Assembly: GCA_938083505.1 (NCBI GenBank)
Contig: CALKCF010000007.1
Coordinates: 118,715-182,714 of the forward strand
From: an uncultured archaeon
GTDB taxonomy: Archaea; Thermoproteota; Nitrososphaeria_A; Caldarchaeales; Wolframiiraptoraceae
Direction of reading: 5' to 3'
Length of the DNA stretch: 64,000 nucleotides
This document shows, in pieces, positions 44,223-51,390 of this stretch. Within the stretch, counting starts at the first letter, position 1; each line of letters begins with the position of its first letter. Made by a program: the position numbers and the translations under genes. A model generated the notes under the pieces. That model had not been told where the DNA came from. It was given only the letters and a program-made list of their open reading frames with translations, and ran no database searches.

Positions 44223-45458
44223 TTGGGTGGATTTTCTGAGGAGGACAGGAAGAAGTTTCTGAAAGAGGTTATTAGACAATTACACGCTGGCGTGCCTCTA
44301 CATGAGGTTAAAGAAAACTTTAAGCATGTGTTAGATGGAGTAAGCCCGCTTGAGATAGCCAAAATGGAACAGGAACTCATAAGTGAAGGTATATCAAGAG
44401 AAGAGATTCAAAGGTTATGCGACGTTCACTTAGCAATTTTCAAAGAACAGCTGGAAAAGCAGAAGATTGATGTACCCTCAACTACCCCCATTGGTATCCT
44501 AATGGAGGAGCACAACGTGCTCCAACGAATGGTCGAAAAACTTAGCATTTTAACTGAAAAATTACAGAAGGCAGAAAGTTTAGACGAGATTGTCAAAGAA
44601 TTTTCACAACTAAAGCATGTTGTAAAGGAGCTTTTAGATGCAGAAAAGCATTACTTAAGGGAAGAAAACGTCCTATTCCCAGTTTTGGAGAAGCATGGAA
44701 TAACTGAGCCGCCGGCAATAATGTGGATGGAGCATAACCAACTTAGGGAAAAAAAGAGGCAGCTTAAGGCCCTAATCGAGAACGTCACGAAAATTGGCTT
44801 TTTAGACTTTAAGAAGCAGCTTGGCGAACTGGCAAAAGCATTGAGCGAGATGCTCAACAGTCATATTTACAAGGAGAACAACATCCTATTCCCAATTGCT
44901 CAGCGCGTCGTCACGGAACAAGAATGGACTACTATAAGAGCTGATTTTGATGAAATTGGATATTGTTGCTTCATACCAGAACATTTGATAGCAAAACCGA
45001 CTAAAGGGTTTGAAAAATCAACATCCGAGGAGAAAGCCATGCTTGAAGATGCATTACAGTTTGAAACTGGAACGTTGACGAAAGAGGAAGTCGAGGCCAT
45101 TTTGAACACGTTACCCGTGGACATAACATTCGTGGATAAGGATGACGTTGTTAAATATTTTAATAAATCAGCTGAACGTATCTTTATAAGGACGAGGGCT
45201 GTTTTAGGCAGGAAGGTTCAGCTTTGTCATCCGCAAAAAAGTATCCACATAGTCAACAGAATCCTAGAAGCCTTCAAGAAAAGCGAAAAAGACGTGGCTG
45301 AATTTTGGATACAAAAAGGCGACCGCCTAATTCACATAAGATACTTCGCCGTAAGAGACAATGACGGCAAGTATTTGGGCACTATGGAAGTAACACAAGA
45401 CATAACAGACCTAAAGAAAATCGAAGGTGAGAAACACCTCCTAGACTGGGAAGACTAA
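44223..45458 (+). CDS. DUF438-hemerythrin-PAS protein
   Basis: 411 residues, three parts. 1-80: DUF438 ('FLKEVIRQLHAGVPLHEVKE'). 90-250: hemerythrin HHE domain with iron ligands in 'MEEHNVLQRMVEKL', 'DAEKHYLREENVLFPVLEKH', 'WMEHNQLREKKRQLKAL' and 'SHIYKENNILFPIA'. 285-405: PAS-like domain 'LNTLPVDITFVDKDDVVKYF' with 'RAVLGRKVQLCHPQKSIHIV'. Such proteins sense O2, NO or redox state; no output domain such as kinase or HTH is attached. Start is a TTG at 44223. It is the last chromosomal gene before the disturbed region. Confidence 0.85.
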   Translation: MGGFSEEDRKKFLKEVIRQLHAGVPLHEVKENFKHVLDGVSPLEIAKMEQELISEGISREEIQRLCDVHLAIFKEQLEKQKIDVPSTTPIGILMEEHNVLQRMVEKLSILTEKLQKAESLDEIVKEFSQLKHVVKELLDAEKHYLREENVLFPVLEKHGITEPPAIMWMEHNQLREKKRQLKALIENVTKIGFLDFKKQLGELAKALSEMLNSHIYKENNILFPIAQRVVTEQEWTTIRADFDEIGYCCFIPEHLIAKPTKGFEKSTSEEKAMLEDALQFETGTLTKEEVEAILNTLPVDITFVDKDDVVKYFNKSAERIFIRTRAVLGRKVQLCHPQKSIHIVNRILEAFKKSEKDVAEFWIQKGDRLIHIRYFAVRDNDGKYLGTMEVTQDITDLKKIEGEKHLLDWED

Positions 45459-45594
45459 TCCCTAATCCTCTTCCTTATCTAACATAAAAAAATTTATTCG
45501 TAGCGTGTTAAGTAATTAGAAAAAATTAAGAGTAAATTCAGAGAAAGAAAAAATCTGAGTGAAATTTTTTAAGTCTGCTTTATATCATTATTGC

Positions 45595-46003
45595 TTATTT
45601 ATTGCTCAATTTTGCTTTGAAGCTCAGTTTTTCTTGGCGTTCCTTCTCTAACTCCTCTTTAGATGGTGCCTCAGGCTTTTTTGCCATTAAGGATAAGACT
45701 TTTTTCGCCGCGCACTAGCATCTCGTAGGTTTCCCCTTACAAGTTTTCCAGCCTCAGTTTTCCCAGTTAAATAGAAGCGAATTGTCTGCTCACCCCTTCC
45801 AAGTTCTTCTGCTATCCGCGGAACGGTCATGTCGGCTTTCTTTCTCATAAAGGCTCCTGGCTGTCACAGCCAAAGAGTTTATCCAAGTTATTCAGTCTTT
45901 AGGGTCTGCCGCTGCACATTTTCTCGATAACATCATATCTTGAAACAGTACCCAAAAGGAGAACTGCCTCAAGTCCTTCTATAAATTCCTCTATATGTAA
46001 CAC
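45595..46003 (-). pseudogene. Decayed HTH-type regulator
   Basis: A protein can be followed through several frames: from GTG 46003 'HIEEFIEGLEAVLLLGTVSR' to 'CSGRP', then 'ADMTVPRIAEELGRGEQTIR' 'FYLTGKTEAGKLV', then 'ETYEMLVRGEKS', then 'KKPEAPSKEELEKERQEKLS'. At least three frameshifts or stops break it. The middle is a helix-turn-helix ('IAEELGRGEQTIRFYLTGKT'). It lies just outside the left repeat of the integrated element and may be a relic of an earlier insertion. Confidence 0.5.
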
Positions 46004-46303
46004 TCAAACAAAGTTTTCTCTAGATAGACGACTATGTCTTTGCTTGATGCATCGCCGCTCAGGAGGATATGGCCATAGCGCCTCATCAGGCTCAGACACT
46101 CCCAAGGCATATTTGCGGCTATAGTTAGCCATGATCACCTCGGCTATCGAGGCCCAGTCGATGCCCGGAGCGTCAGAATATGATCCAACACCCCCGCCAT
46201 GAGCGTTTGAACATGCTCCAAAGCGGCCCATGATACTCGAATGCCCTGGAGAAGATGCTCCAGAAGCCTCTGCGGGGCTCGATTTGGACCGGGCGGTATG
46301 CAA
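46004..46303 (-). pseudogene. 3' part of an ORF interrupted by the integrated element
   Basis: A 99-codon frame, GC-rich, of unknown product. Its first codons lie in the 15-bp repeat; joining across the repeat to the right flank (58638-58731, minus strand) gives one continuous 129-residue frame starting 'MEKPRPSLFRPHSLNPFKLL'. The phase matches exactly. The plus strand of the joined site is also open for about 60 codons, so which strand codes, or whether the locus is a structured RNA, cannot be settled here. It is listed as disrupted rather than functional. Confidence 0.4.
46285..46299 (+). repeat. Left 15-bp direct repeat (candidate attL core)
   Basis: TGGACCGGGCGGTAT, identical to 58623-58637. 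The bases on either side differ, so the repeat is exactly 15 bp. Its centre ACCG-GG-CGGT is an interrupted palindrome, as expected for a recombinase core site. Confidence 0.75.
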
Positions 46304-46311
46304 TTAAATAA

Positions 46312-46325
46312 TTAAGCGAATCCTT
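46312..46325 (+). repeat. Left inverted arm
   Basis: TTAAGCGAATCCTT, 12 bases inside the left direct repeat; its reverse complement occurs at 58600-58613, 9 bases inside the right repeat. Confidence 0.65.
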
Positions 46326-46326
46326 T

Positions 46327-46500
46327 TTAGAGTTTTCTTATTTTTCCTGTTTGTGGTTGGTATATTTGGCCTTGTTGTGTTAGGCGCCATATGGCTGTTT
46401 CAACAGCCGCCTTTTCCGGGCTCTCCTCTTCATAAGCCCGTTGGACAACTTCTTCTATTGTTATTGTTTTATTTTGGAGGTTTTCCATGAGCCATTTCAT
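46327..46500 (-). CDS. Small winged-helix-like protein
   Basis: 57 residues, below the track's cut-off. It reads 'MKWLMENLQNKTITIEEVVQ' then 'RAYEEESPEKAAVETAIWRL' and ends 'TQQGQIYQPQTGKIRKL': helices followed by a beta-wing, the shape of the small winged helix found at the end of MCM and other replication proteins in archaeal elements. A stop lies upstream in frame, so it is a separate ORF or a detached C-terminal domain. First gene at the left end of the element. Confidence 0.5.
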   Translation of the reverse strand: MKWLMENLQNKTITIEEVVQRAYEEESPEKAAVETAIWRLTQQGQIYQPQTGKIRKL

Positions 46501-46561
46501 GGCTTGGCTTTAAGCCTTTAGTCTGTATTGTTTGGGTTTCCAAAGCTCTTTTCTGGGCGGG

Positions 46562-46918
46562 CTAGCTACCTCTGCTTGAATCGTTTGGGCGCTTACTGTT
46601 GTAGCCTGCGTTGTTTGCGGCTAGTAGTCCATTAGGGTTATGGTTGGCACGGCTTTCTCTTTCAAGAGTTCTGGCAGCTTCCTGTTTAGGCTGGCTTATT
46701 ATTCGCTTCATTTTTCTTGCTCTTGAAATGCTTGACCAGTAGAAAGCCTCGTCAACCGTGTCTTCGGCTATTAGGATTGTTACTTTTCCTGCCACGCGTC
46801 TTCCTGTTATGCCCCTGCGTTGTATGTAGCGTATCTCGCTTGGAACAGGCTCATAAAAGACTACGTGGTCAACTTCAGGAATGTCTAAGCCTTCCCCGTC
46901 CCCCGTAGCATTTGCCAC
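46562..46918 (-). pseudogene. Hef/FANCM-like helicase fragment
   Basis: The first 75 residues closely resemble the end of the SF2 helicase core of Hef: 'EGLDIPEVDHVVFYEPVPSE', 'IRYIQRRGITGRRVAGKVTI' (motif VI with the arginine fingers) and 'AFYWSSISRARKMKRIIS'. Everything before motif V is missing, and after 'RIIS' the sequence turns into unrelated Asn/Ser-rich residues instead of the nuclease part. It is a scrap of a larger gene. The first codons overlap a different zinc-finger frame. Confidence 0.7.
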
Positions 46919-47042
46919 AGAGCAGTTGAAGATTCAACAAGTCATCCGCATACAAGTGGAGATTCTCGGTGGAACCACAATTTTGACATTTACCGCCTAA
47001 CTTTTCCATTAGAAGCTGACAGACTCGCCTACTCACACGCAT
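46875..47042 (-). CDS. Small HNH-like zinc-finger protein
   Basis: 55 residues missed by the track: 'MRVSRRVCQLLMEKLGGKCQ' then 'NCGSTENLHLYADDLLNLQL' and 'LCGKCYGGRG'. Two CxxC pairs ('CQNC', 'CGKC') flank a histidine region exactly as in small zinc-binding HNH-like proteins of archaeal viruses and plasmids ('C-C-G...L-H...L-L-C-x-x-C'). It overlaps the helicase scrap in another frame. Function unknown. Confidence 0.6.
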   Translation of the reverse strand: MRVSRRVCQLLMEKLGGKCQNCGSTENLHLYADDLLNLQLLCGKCYGGRGRLRHS

Positions 47043-47059
47043 TAATGATCACTTCCTGT

Positions 47060-47303
47060 TAACGGTTTTTAACGGATAACGGGGGGAGGGGTACAGATGT
47101 AAAAATTTTCGATCTATTTAAAAGTATCCTTTAACATGCCAACATTGAAAAATCCGTACAATCCGTTACTTTTTTAAAAGAAGCCCAAAAAACTTCTTTC
47201 CTCACATTTCGCAACTCCGAATTTATCGAACTTTTTGTTTACACCGCAAATTCTACGAGAACATCGCAAGACTTAATAAACAAGGACAGACGAAAATCCG
47301 TTA
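47060..47303. repeat. Iteron-like TAACGG/CCGTTA cluster in a gene-free gap
   Basis: The 395-base gap between the zinc-finger and glycosyltransferase genes holds TAACGG at 47060, 47070 and 47077 (three copies in 23 bases, followed by a G-run), and inverted CCGTTA at 47163 and 47298, with near-copies AATCCGTAC and ACCGTAAC nearby. No open frame. This is the best candidate in the element for a replication origin or a regulator-binding region. Confidence 0.4.
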
Positions 47304-47437
47304 ACAACCGTAACATACGTAACACTAAGACTTAAGAAATAAGATTAAAAGGCATCGGCCATTCAATAACGCTCATTTAGCTTTCACGTATGTTAAATAT
47401 TTGTTCCGGTTTAAAACGTTATGCCGGCTGTTTCAAA

Positions 47438-48640
47438 CTATTGAATCACCTTTTTAATGACGTCAAACCGTTTAGGGTCTCCCTGTAGCACCCCAATCAT
47501 AATAACTAAAAAGTTCAAGAAGGTAGTTATCTTTGTTGCAATCGCCGCCAATAATCCGTGCTTCCACCCCATCACTTTCCCTATACTCCAAAACCTAAGC
47601 GCATACCATGAAGCCACAGATGCTAAACCAATAACGGATTGCTCCCAGGTGAGGTGTAAGAGTCCAACTAATGAAAGAAGAAGCCCCAATTGGGAAAAAG
47701 GATAGAAAACGAACGCGCAGAAGTGGACGAAAATAAACCTTAATGCATGGTTTAGAGGCAACATTCTTTTTATGTAAACGATGTTGAAGTTGCCCCATAT
47801 CCACCTTCTTCTCTGTTTCACCGCGTCTTTGAAGGAAAGAGGTGGAGTTATCAAGACAGGCTTATCCGAGTTATAAACCTTAAAGCCTGCAACCTCTGCC
47901 TTATGAAGCCAGTACATGTCCTCATTGCCCATTACAGGAACGTTCTCCAAAGTTTTGCCGTTGATGGGTTTAAATTCGTAGTCTAAGGCTTGCTCCACAT
48001 ACTTGTAATATATTTGAGATTCGCCGTGTCCATACAAAACCCGTCCAACATTAGTGAAGAAGTTGCAAGTGTGCATGCAAGTGTAGGGTCGTTCATAGTC
48101 AAGCAGCAGCCCAAACTTTGAAGTTGTCCTAGGCTTAATTGTCCCGACAACAACGTCTGCATCTACGCTTAAAGCGTCAAGTATTAATTCTCGGCTAACC
48201 ACTGAGTCGTCGTCGCTTTGTATCACCATGTACTTGGATGGAAGCAAACCTTTTTCAGCCAGTTGCAGCCTATACCGACGCGCATACTCTAAAGCTCTAG
48301 CTTTCACGTGGGCGAAACATTTGAAAGCTTTCGGGACAACGACTACGCGGTCAGCGTTGTATCTTGTCGGGTTGTCTCCTTCTTCAATCACTACCCAACA
48401 CTGCAACGGCAGAGGCAAATCATATTTGCGAACCGTGTCAAAAATTTTGTTAACACATTCAGCGTTACCAACCGTTGGAATTTGGAGGATTATTAGGTCT
48501 GCTTTGTCGTTATGGGGGTTAAAACGCTTAAACTTCTTTGCGCTAACAGCTCCAATAACTGCTTCCGCCAGAAAGAATAATGGAGCAAACCATGAAGCAA
48601 GAATTAACCATTTAACTATTTCAAAAATGATGCTTAACAT
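47438..48640 (-). CDS. Membrane glycosyltransferase family 2 (EGH/cellulose-synthase-like)
   Basis: 400 residues. N-terminal helix (8-32), then a GT2 domain with the metal-binding 'VIQSDDDSVVSREL' (Asp143-145), catalytic 'PVMGNEDMYWLHKAEV' (Glu-Asp 240-241), and the processive 'QRRRW' motif (276-280), followed by three to four membrane helices. This is the layout of the egghead-type mannosyltransferase and cellulose/hyaluronan synthases. It overlaps the UDP-sugar dehydrogenase gene by 20 bases, so the pair probably makes or attaches a sugar, perhaps on virion or host surface proteins. Confidence 0.85.
   Translation of the reverse strand: MLSIIFEIVKWLILASWFAPLFFLAEAVIGAVSAKKFKRFNPHNDKADLIILQIPTVGNAECVNKIFDTVRKYDLPLPLQCWVVIEEGDNPTRYNADRVVVVPKAFKCFAHVKARALEYARRYRLQLAEKGLLPSKYMVIQSDDDSVVSRELILDALSVDADVVVGTIKPRTTSKFGLLLDYERPYTCMHTCNFFTNVGRVLYGHGESQIYYKYVEQALDYEFKPINGKTLENVPVMGNEDMYWLHKAEVAGFKVYNSDKPVLITPPLSFKDAVKQRRRWIWGNFNIVYIKRMLPLNHALRFIFVHFCAFVFYPFSQLGLLLSLVGLLHLTWEQSVIGLASVASWYALRFWSIGKVMGWKHGLLAAIATKITTFLNFLVIMIGVLQGDPKRFDVIKKVIQ
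48600..48620. other. Overlap zone of the sugar gene pair
   Basis: The dehydrogenase stop codon (48621-48623) lies 17 bases inside the glycosyltransferase start (48640). The two reading frames overlap by 20 bases, indicating translational coupling rather than chance adjacency. Confidence 0.4.
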
Positions 48641-49370
48641 TTTCGTTAACCATCTCCGCCGCTTCTAGAATTTTAGGGTTCAAACCGTTTCGCCGAAAAT
48701 CATTAATCAAATGTTTAACGTCTTTCGGTAGGCATCTGCCTCCGTAAGGTTTTCCAAAGAATTTTGTTCCCCATTTGCCGCCTTCCCATTCACCTAAAAC
48801 CTTCGCTGGGTCACATGCCTGTGCAACAGTTTTAATGTCGGCTCCTATCTTTTTGCAAAGTAGGTAAAGCTCGTTCCAGAAGCTTATGCTCACAGCCCTA
48901 AGCGAGTTGGTTGAAAGTTTTATCAGCTCGCTTGTCGTCGGATCTGTGCGGTAAACTGTTGTGGTTAAAGGGGCGTAGAGCCTTTCAAGCTGTTCTCCGT
49001 GCTTATGGCAGCATTCACCTATAACAATTCTTGAAGGGTTCACCACATCCTTCAAGGTGTGTTTTTCTCTGAGGAACTCCGGGTTGTGGCAGATGTGGCG
49101 CTTATATTTCTCCATTAAAGTTTTAGTTGTCCCCACTGGAACTGTGCTTTTAATAACGTAAAGTCCTTGAACTTCAATTTCAATTAACGTTTGCAAAGCT
49201 TTCTCCACCTCATGTTCAGGAGTGCAGATGAAGGTTGCGTCCACCTCTTTTTCGATTTTGTTTTTACCTTTGAACGGGTCATAGATGAACGTTTGGTGTC
49301 CCAGCTTCCGCATTAGGTACGCTTGTGCGGAGCCAACTACGCCGTAGCCGACAATTTGAATTTTCATCAC
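48621..49370 (-). CDS. UDP-glucose/GDP-mannose dehydrogenase, short form
   Basis: Oxidises a nucleotide sugar to its uronic acid with NAD. 249 residues: NAD-binding 'IQIVGYGVVGSAQAYLMRKL' (8-13), 'VIKSTVPVGTTKTLMEKYKR' (75-82), 'HNPEFLREKHTLKDVVNPSR', 'SELIKLSTNSLRAVSISFWN' with the catalytic lysine, and the nucleophilic Cys212 in 'KPYGGRCLPKDVKHL'. The C-terminal nucleotide-sugar-binding domain (about 130-180 residues in the family) is absent; the protein ends just after the central helix. Whether it is active, uses another partner, or is a viral reduction is open. Confidence 0.82.
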   Translation of the reverse strand: MMKIQIVGYGVVGSAQAYLMRKLGHQTFIYDPFKGKNKIEKEVDATFICTPEHEVEKALQTLIEIEVQGLYVIKSTVPVGTTKTLMEKYKRHICHNPEFLREKHTLKDVVNPSRIVIGECCHKHGEQLERLYAPLTTTVYRTDPTTSELIKLSTNSLRAVSISFWNELYLLCKKIGADIKTVAQACDPAKVLGEWEGGKWGTKFFGKPYGGRCLPKDVKHLINDFRRNGLNPKILEAAEMVNENVKHHF

Positions 49371-49463
49371 ACTTCACTGACATATATTGTATGCGAAAAG
49401 TTTTAATAGGCTTTTCGCTGTGGCAAAACTCCCCGCTACGCCCCTCAAACAAAAAGAGGAAGA

Positions 49464-49712
49464 TTATAGGCGTAGGCATTTAGGGTTAGTTCTAATGGCT
49501 CGCCAAAAGGCTGGGCTTTTAGAAGCCATGTTAATGTCCCTTAACTGTTCATGGGTAATCCTTAGAATAACCCAATTGCAAAAGTAGAAGTCTTCACTAT
49601 CGTAGGTTTCATGGCTCTCGCTGTCATGCCATTTCATTAGCATATTAAGTAAAGCCCTTGTGTAAGCCCATAGGATATAACCACAATTTCGACATTTAAC
49701 CACAAAAGGCAT
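49464..49712 (-). CDS. Small zinc-finger-like protein
   Basis: 82 residues beginning 'MPFVVKCRNCGYILWAYTRA', a single CxxC knuckle followed by aromatic residues, a His-rich acidic middle 'WHDSESHETYDSEDFYFCNW' and a mostly basic tail. The second half of a zinc site is not obvious (one later Cys at 'FCNW', another at 'PKCLRL'). Typical of small proteins in archaeal plasmids and viruses. Function unknown. Confidence 0.45.
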   Translation of the reverse strand: MPFVVKCRNCGYILWAYTRALLNMLMKWHDSESHETYDSEDFYFCNWVILRITHEQLRDINMASKSPAFWRAIRTNPKCLRL

Positions 49713-49772
49713 GGCTAACCAACCCCTTTTAATGTTTGGGTGTAGTGGTTTAGAGTGCCACTCGATAAGCCC

Positions 49773-49925
49773 TTATTCCTGTGCACACAGCTTGAATTGC
49801 ATATACTCCTTCCACATTTCATAAACGTAGCCTTCCTTGAATGTTAGGAGGTAGCCCCTAACCCATTCGCCCTTCGAAGAGGCTGCAAATTTGCCTCCTT
49901 TGCTGAACCTCTCCAAAAATTTCAA
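49773..49925 (-). CDS. Small ORF downstream of the integrase
   Basis: 50 codons from a TTG at 49925, in the same frame as the integrase tail and following its stop after nine codons: 'FLERFSKGGKFAASSKGEWV' then 'RGYLLTFKEGYVYEMWKEYM'. Rich in Lys, Tyr and Phe. It might be a genuine small protein or a remnant of a longer integrase-linked frame. No family recognised. Confidence 0.3.
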   Translation of the reverse strand: MKFLERFSKGGKFAASSKGEWVRGYLLTFKEGYVYEMWKEYMQFKLCAQE

Positions 49926-49952
49926 CCTCGAATGGGTAGGGAGCCCTCTCCA

Positions 49953-50796
49953 CTAACCTACACCCTTAAAGATTTCTACAGCTTTTGGAATTGAAACCTT
50001 CTCTTCCTCTGTTATTCCGCGGTAGAACTGGACTGTTGTGTCAAAACCTCGAGTGCCTAGCCACATACTTGCTTACAAGGTCTAAGGGGACCCCTCTGTT
50101 TCTCAGGCTTGTAATTCGCGAATGCCTCAAGATATGGGGCCTTAAATCTCTGCCCCGGAATTCTATCCCGGCCCTCTTGCAGTCCATCTTAAAAGCCATT
50201 TCAACAGCTCTCGCAGTTATCTCGAAAAGCTTCTGTTTCCCGAGAATATTGTCGTATTTTAGCAGCATTTCCTTGATCCATGGCTCAAGCTTGTATGTAG
50301 CCTTCTCCTCCCTTTTCTTCTTCAAAATATTGAAAGTGATTGTGCCTTTTTCGAGGTCCAAATCTTTCCTTGTTAGGGCTAATACTTCGCCTAGACGGCG
50401 GGCGTAAGCGTAGCATAAAGCGTAGATAATCCTGCGGATCGGCGAAGGCGTGTTGGTGATAAGCCTCGCAGCTTCATCATCCGTTAAGAAGTCAACCTCT
50501 CCAACATTGCGGGGCGGAATCCTCTTCTTCAAAAGTTTAAGCTTCTTCTCATCCACGTCTAGCATCATGATTTCAAAGTAGCTGAGAACATCATAGGTGT
50601 AGACGCCCAATGTGCTGCTGCTTAAACCACGCTTCAGCAGCTCGTCAATCCAGAGGTTAAGCGACTCAAGGCCTGGCTGCAAACCATTCTTCTCGAGGAA
50701 ACTGTCGTATTGTTTTAGGACTACTTCTTTCCGCTGTAAACATGATTTGGGATAGAGATCCTTAGCTCTAAACTTGAAGGTTTTAATGTCAAGCAC
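49953..50796 (-). pseudogene. int: Tyrosine integrase, frameshifted before the catalytic tyrosine
   Basis: Site-specific recombinase responsible for integration. N-terminal SAM-like core-binding part (1-110, 'VVLKQYDSFLEKNGLQPGLE'), then the catalytic domain: Arg I in 'CYAYARRLGEVLALTRKDLD', the box II 'LRPHILRHSRITSLRNRGVP', and 'YVARHSR'. The track ORF stops at 50041. One base later in phase the reading continues 'GFDTTVQFYRGITEEEKVSI' to TAG at 49953; removing one G of CGAGGTTTTG would give 'HSSFDTTVQFYRG', the canonical motif with the nucleophilic Tyr. So a single-base insertion at about 50047 separates the nucleophile from the rest. Confidence 0.82.
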
Positions 50797-50831
50797 AATT
50801 ATTAAAATTTAATAAAGGGAATATAAAAATT

Positions 50832-51041
50832 TCAGCCCATGAGTTTCGCCAATTCTTCCTTCAGAAGCTTTCGCTCTTCTTCTGTGAAGACCTTTCTGAT
50901 TTCCTCTCGGACCTCATCCTTAACCGAGTCGCCTTGAACCAGAATCTTTGTTAGAAGCTCTATGCATATGGTTTTCTTGCTGTCCTCTTTTATGACGGCG
51001 CATACTCTGCGGGCTGTTTCGCGGGCCATCAATTCAATCAC
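50832..51041 (-). CDS. Small helical protein, paralogue of the next gene
   Basis: 69 residues, probably all alpha: 'MARETARRVCAVIKEDSKKT' then 'ICIELLTKILVQGDSVKDEV' and a charged helix to the end. It shares the pattern 'V-C-A/E-x-I/V ... C ... LLTKILVQG / VLHKILVEG' with its upstream neighbour, indicating an ancient duplication. ATG overlaps the neighbour's stop. Function unknown; possibly a regulator or toxin/antidote-like accessory. Confidence 0.55.
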   Translation of the reverse strand: MIELMARETARRVCAVIKEDSKKTICIELLTKILVQGDSVKDEVREEIRKVFTEEERKLLKEELAKLMG

Positions 51042-51247
51042 TCAACACCCAGCTCCCTCAACCTCTCCTTAACGGTTTTCCTGCAGTCTTCCGGAAGCTC
51101 GGCTAAGGCTTCAAAGCCTTTGCCTTCCACGAGGATTTTGTGGAGAACCGCTCTGCACTTAGCCTTGTTCGCTTCTCCAACGGCTTCACAGACGTCCTCA
51201 ACAATTTCCTTAGACATCAGAACCTTGATCCCCTCCTCGTCGTTCAC
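51038..51247 (-). CDS. Small helical protein, paralogue of the previous gene
   Basis: 69 residues beginning at a GTG that overlaps the upstream stop (GTGA): 'SKEIVEDVCEAVGEANKAKC' then 'RAVLHKILVEGKGFEALAEL'. Its two cysteines occupy the same positions as in the paralogue. Tail rich in Lys/Glu. Member of the four-gene cassette 51641-50832 whose members overlap by 4 bases each. Confidence 0.55.
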   Translation of the reverse strand: MNDEEGIKVLMSKEIVEDVCEAVGEANKAKCRAVLHKILVEGKGFEALAELPEDCRKTVKERLRELGVE

Positions 51248-51390
51248 TCCAACACCTCCTTTAATATTTTTAATGCTTTACGCTTAAAAGCTTCCGGCGG
51301 AGTCAAATACTCCTCAAGCCTATCCATCTTCAACTTTTCAGCCCTAAGCAATGTTTCGCCTAGGACTGTTGCCTCGCTTCCACGCTTCAT
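51244..51390 (-). CDS. 48-residue helical protein
   Basis: Below the track cut-off. 'MKRGSEATVLGETLLRAEKL' then 'KMDRLEEYLTPPEAFKRKAL' and 'KILKEVLE'. The ATG overlaps the stop of the upstream 84-residue gene (ATGA) and its own stop overlaps the GTG of the next (GTGA), so translation is coupled on both sides. Basic, helical, no known family. Confidence 0.55.
   Translation of the reverse strand: MKRGSEATVLGETLLRAEKLKMDRLEEYLTPPEAFKRKALKILKEVLE

Noticed and set aside
46285-46299. att core read as a tRNA 3' end (ATACCGCCCGGTCCA resembles CCGGTCCA of the tRNA-Ala acceptor)
   Set aside because: Neither flank gives a T-arm or an acceptor partner, and the real tRNA-Ala at 11868 shares only the last eight bases; so the target is not a tRNA gene.
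46717-46908. Plus-strand ORF over the helicase fragment
   Set aside because: Shadow of a clear Hef-like frame on the minus strand.
47060-47303. CRISPR array
   Set aside because: Repeats are only 6-8 bases, unevenly spaced and in both orientations; no array exists anywhere in the window.
49387-49587. Plus-strand 66-codon ORF
   Set aside because: Low-information sequence overlapping the better CxxC protein on the minus strand.
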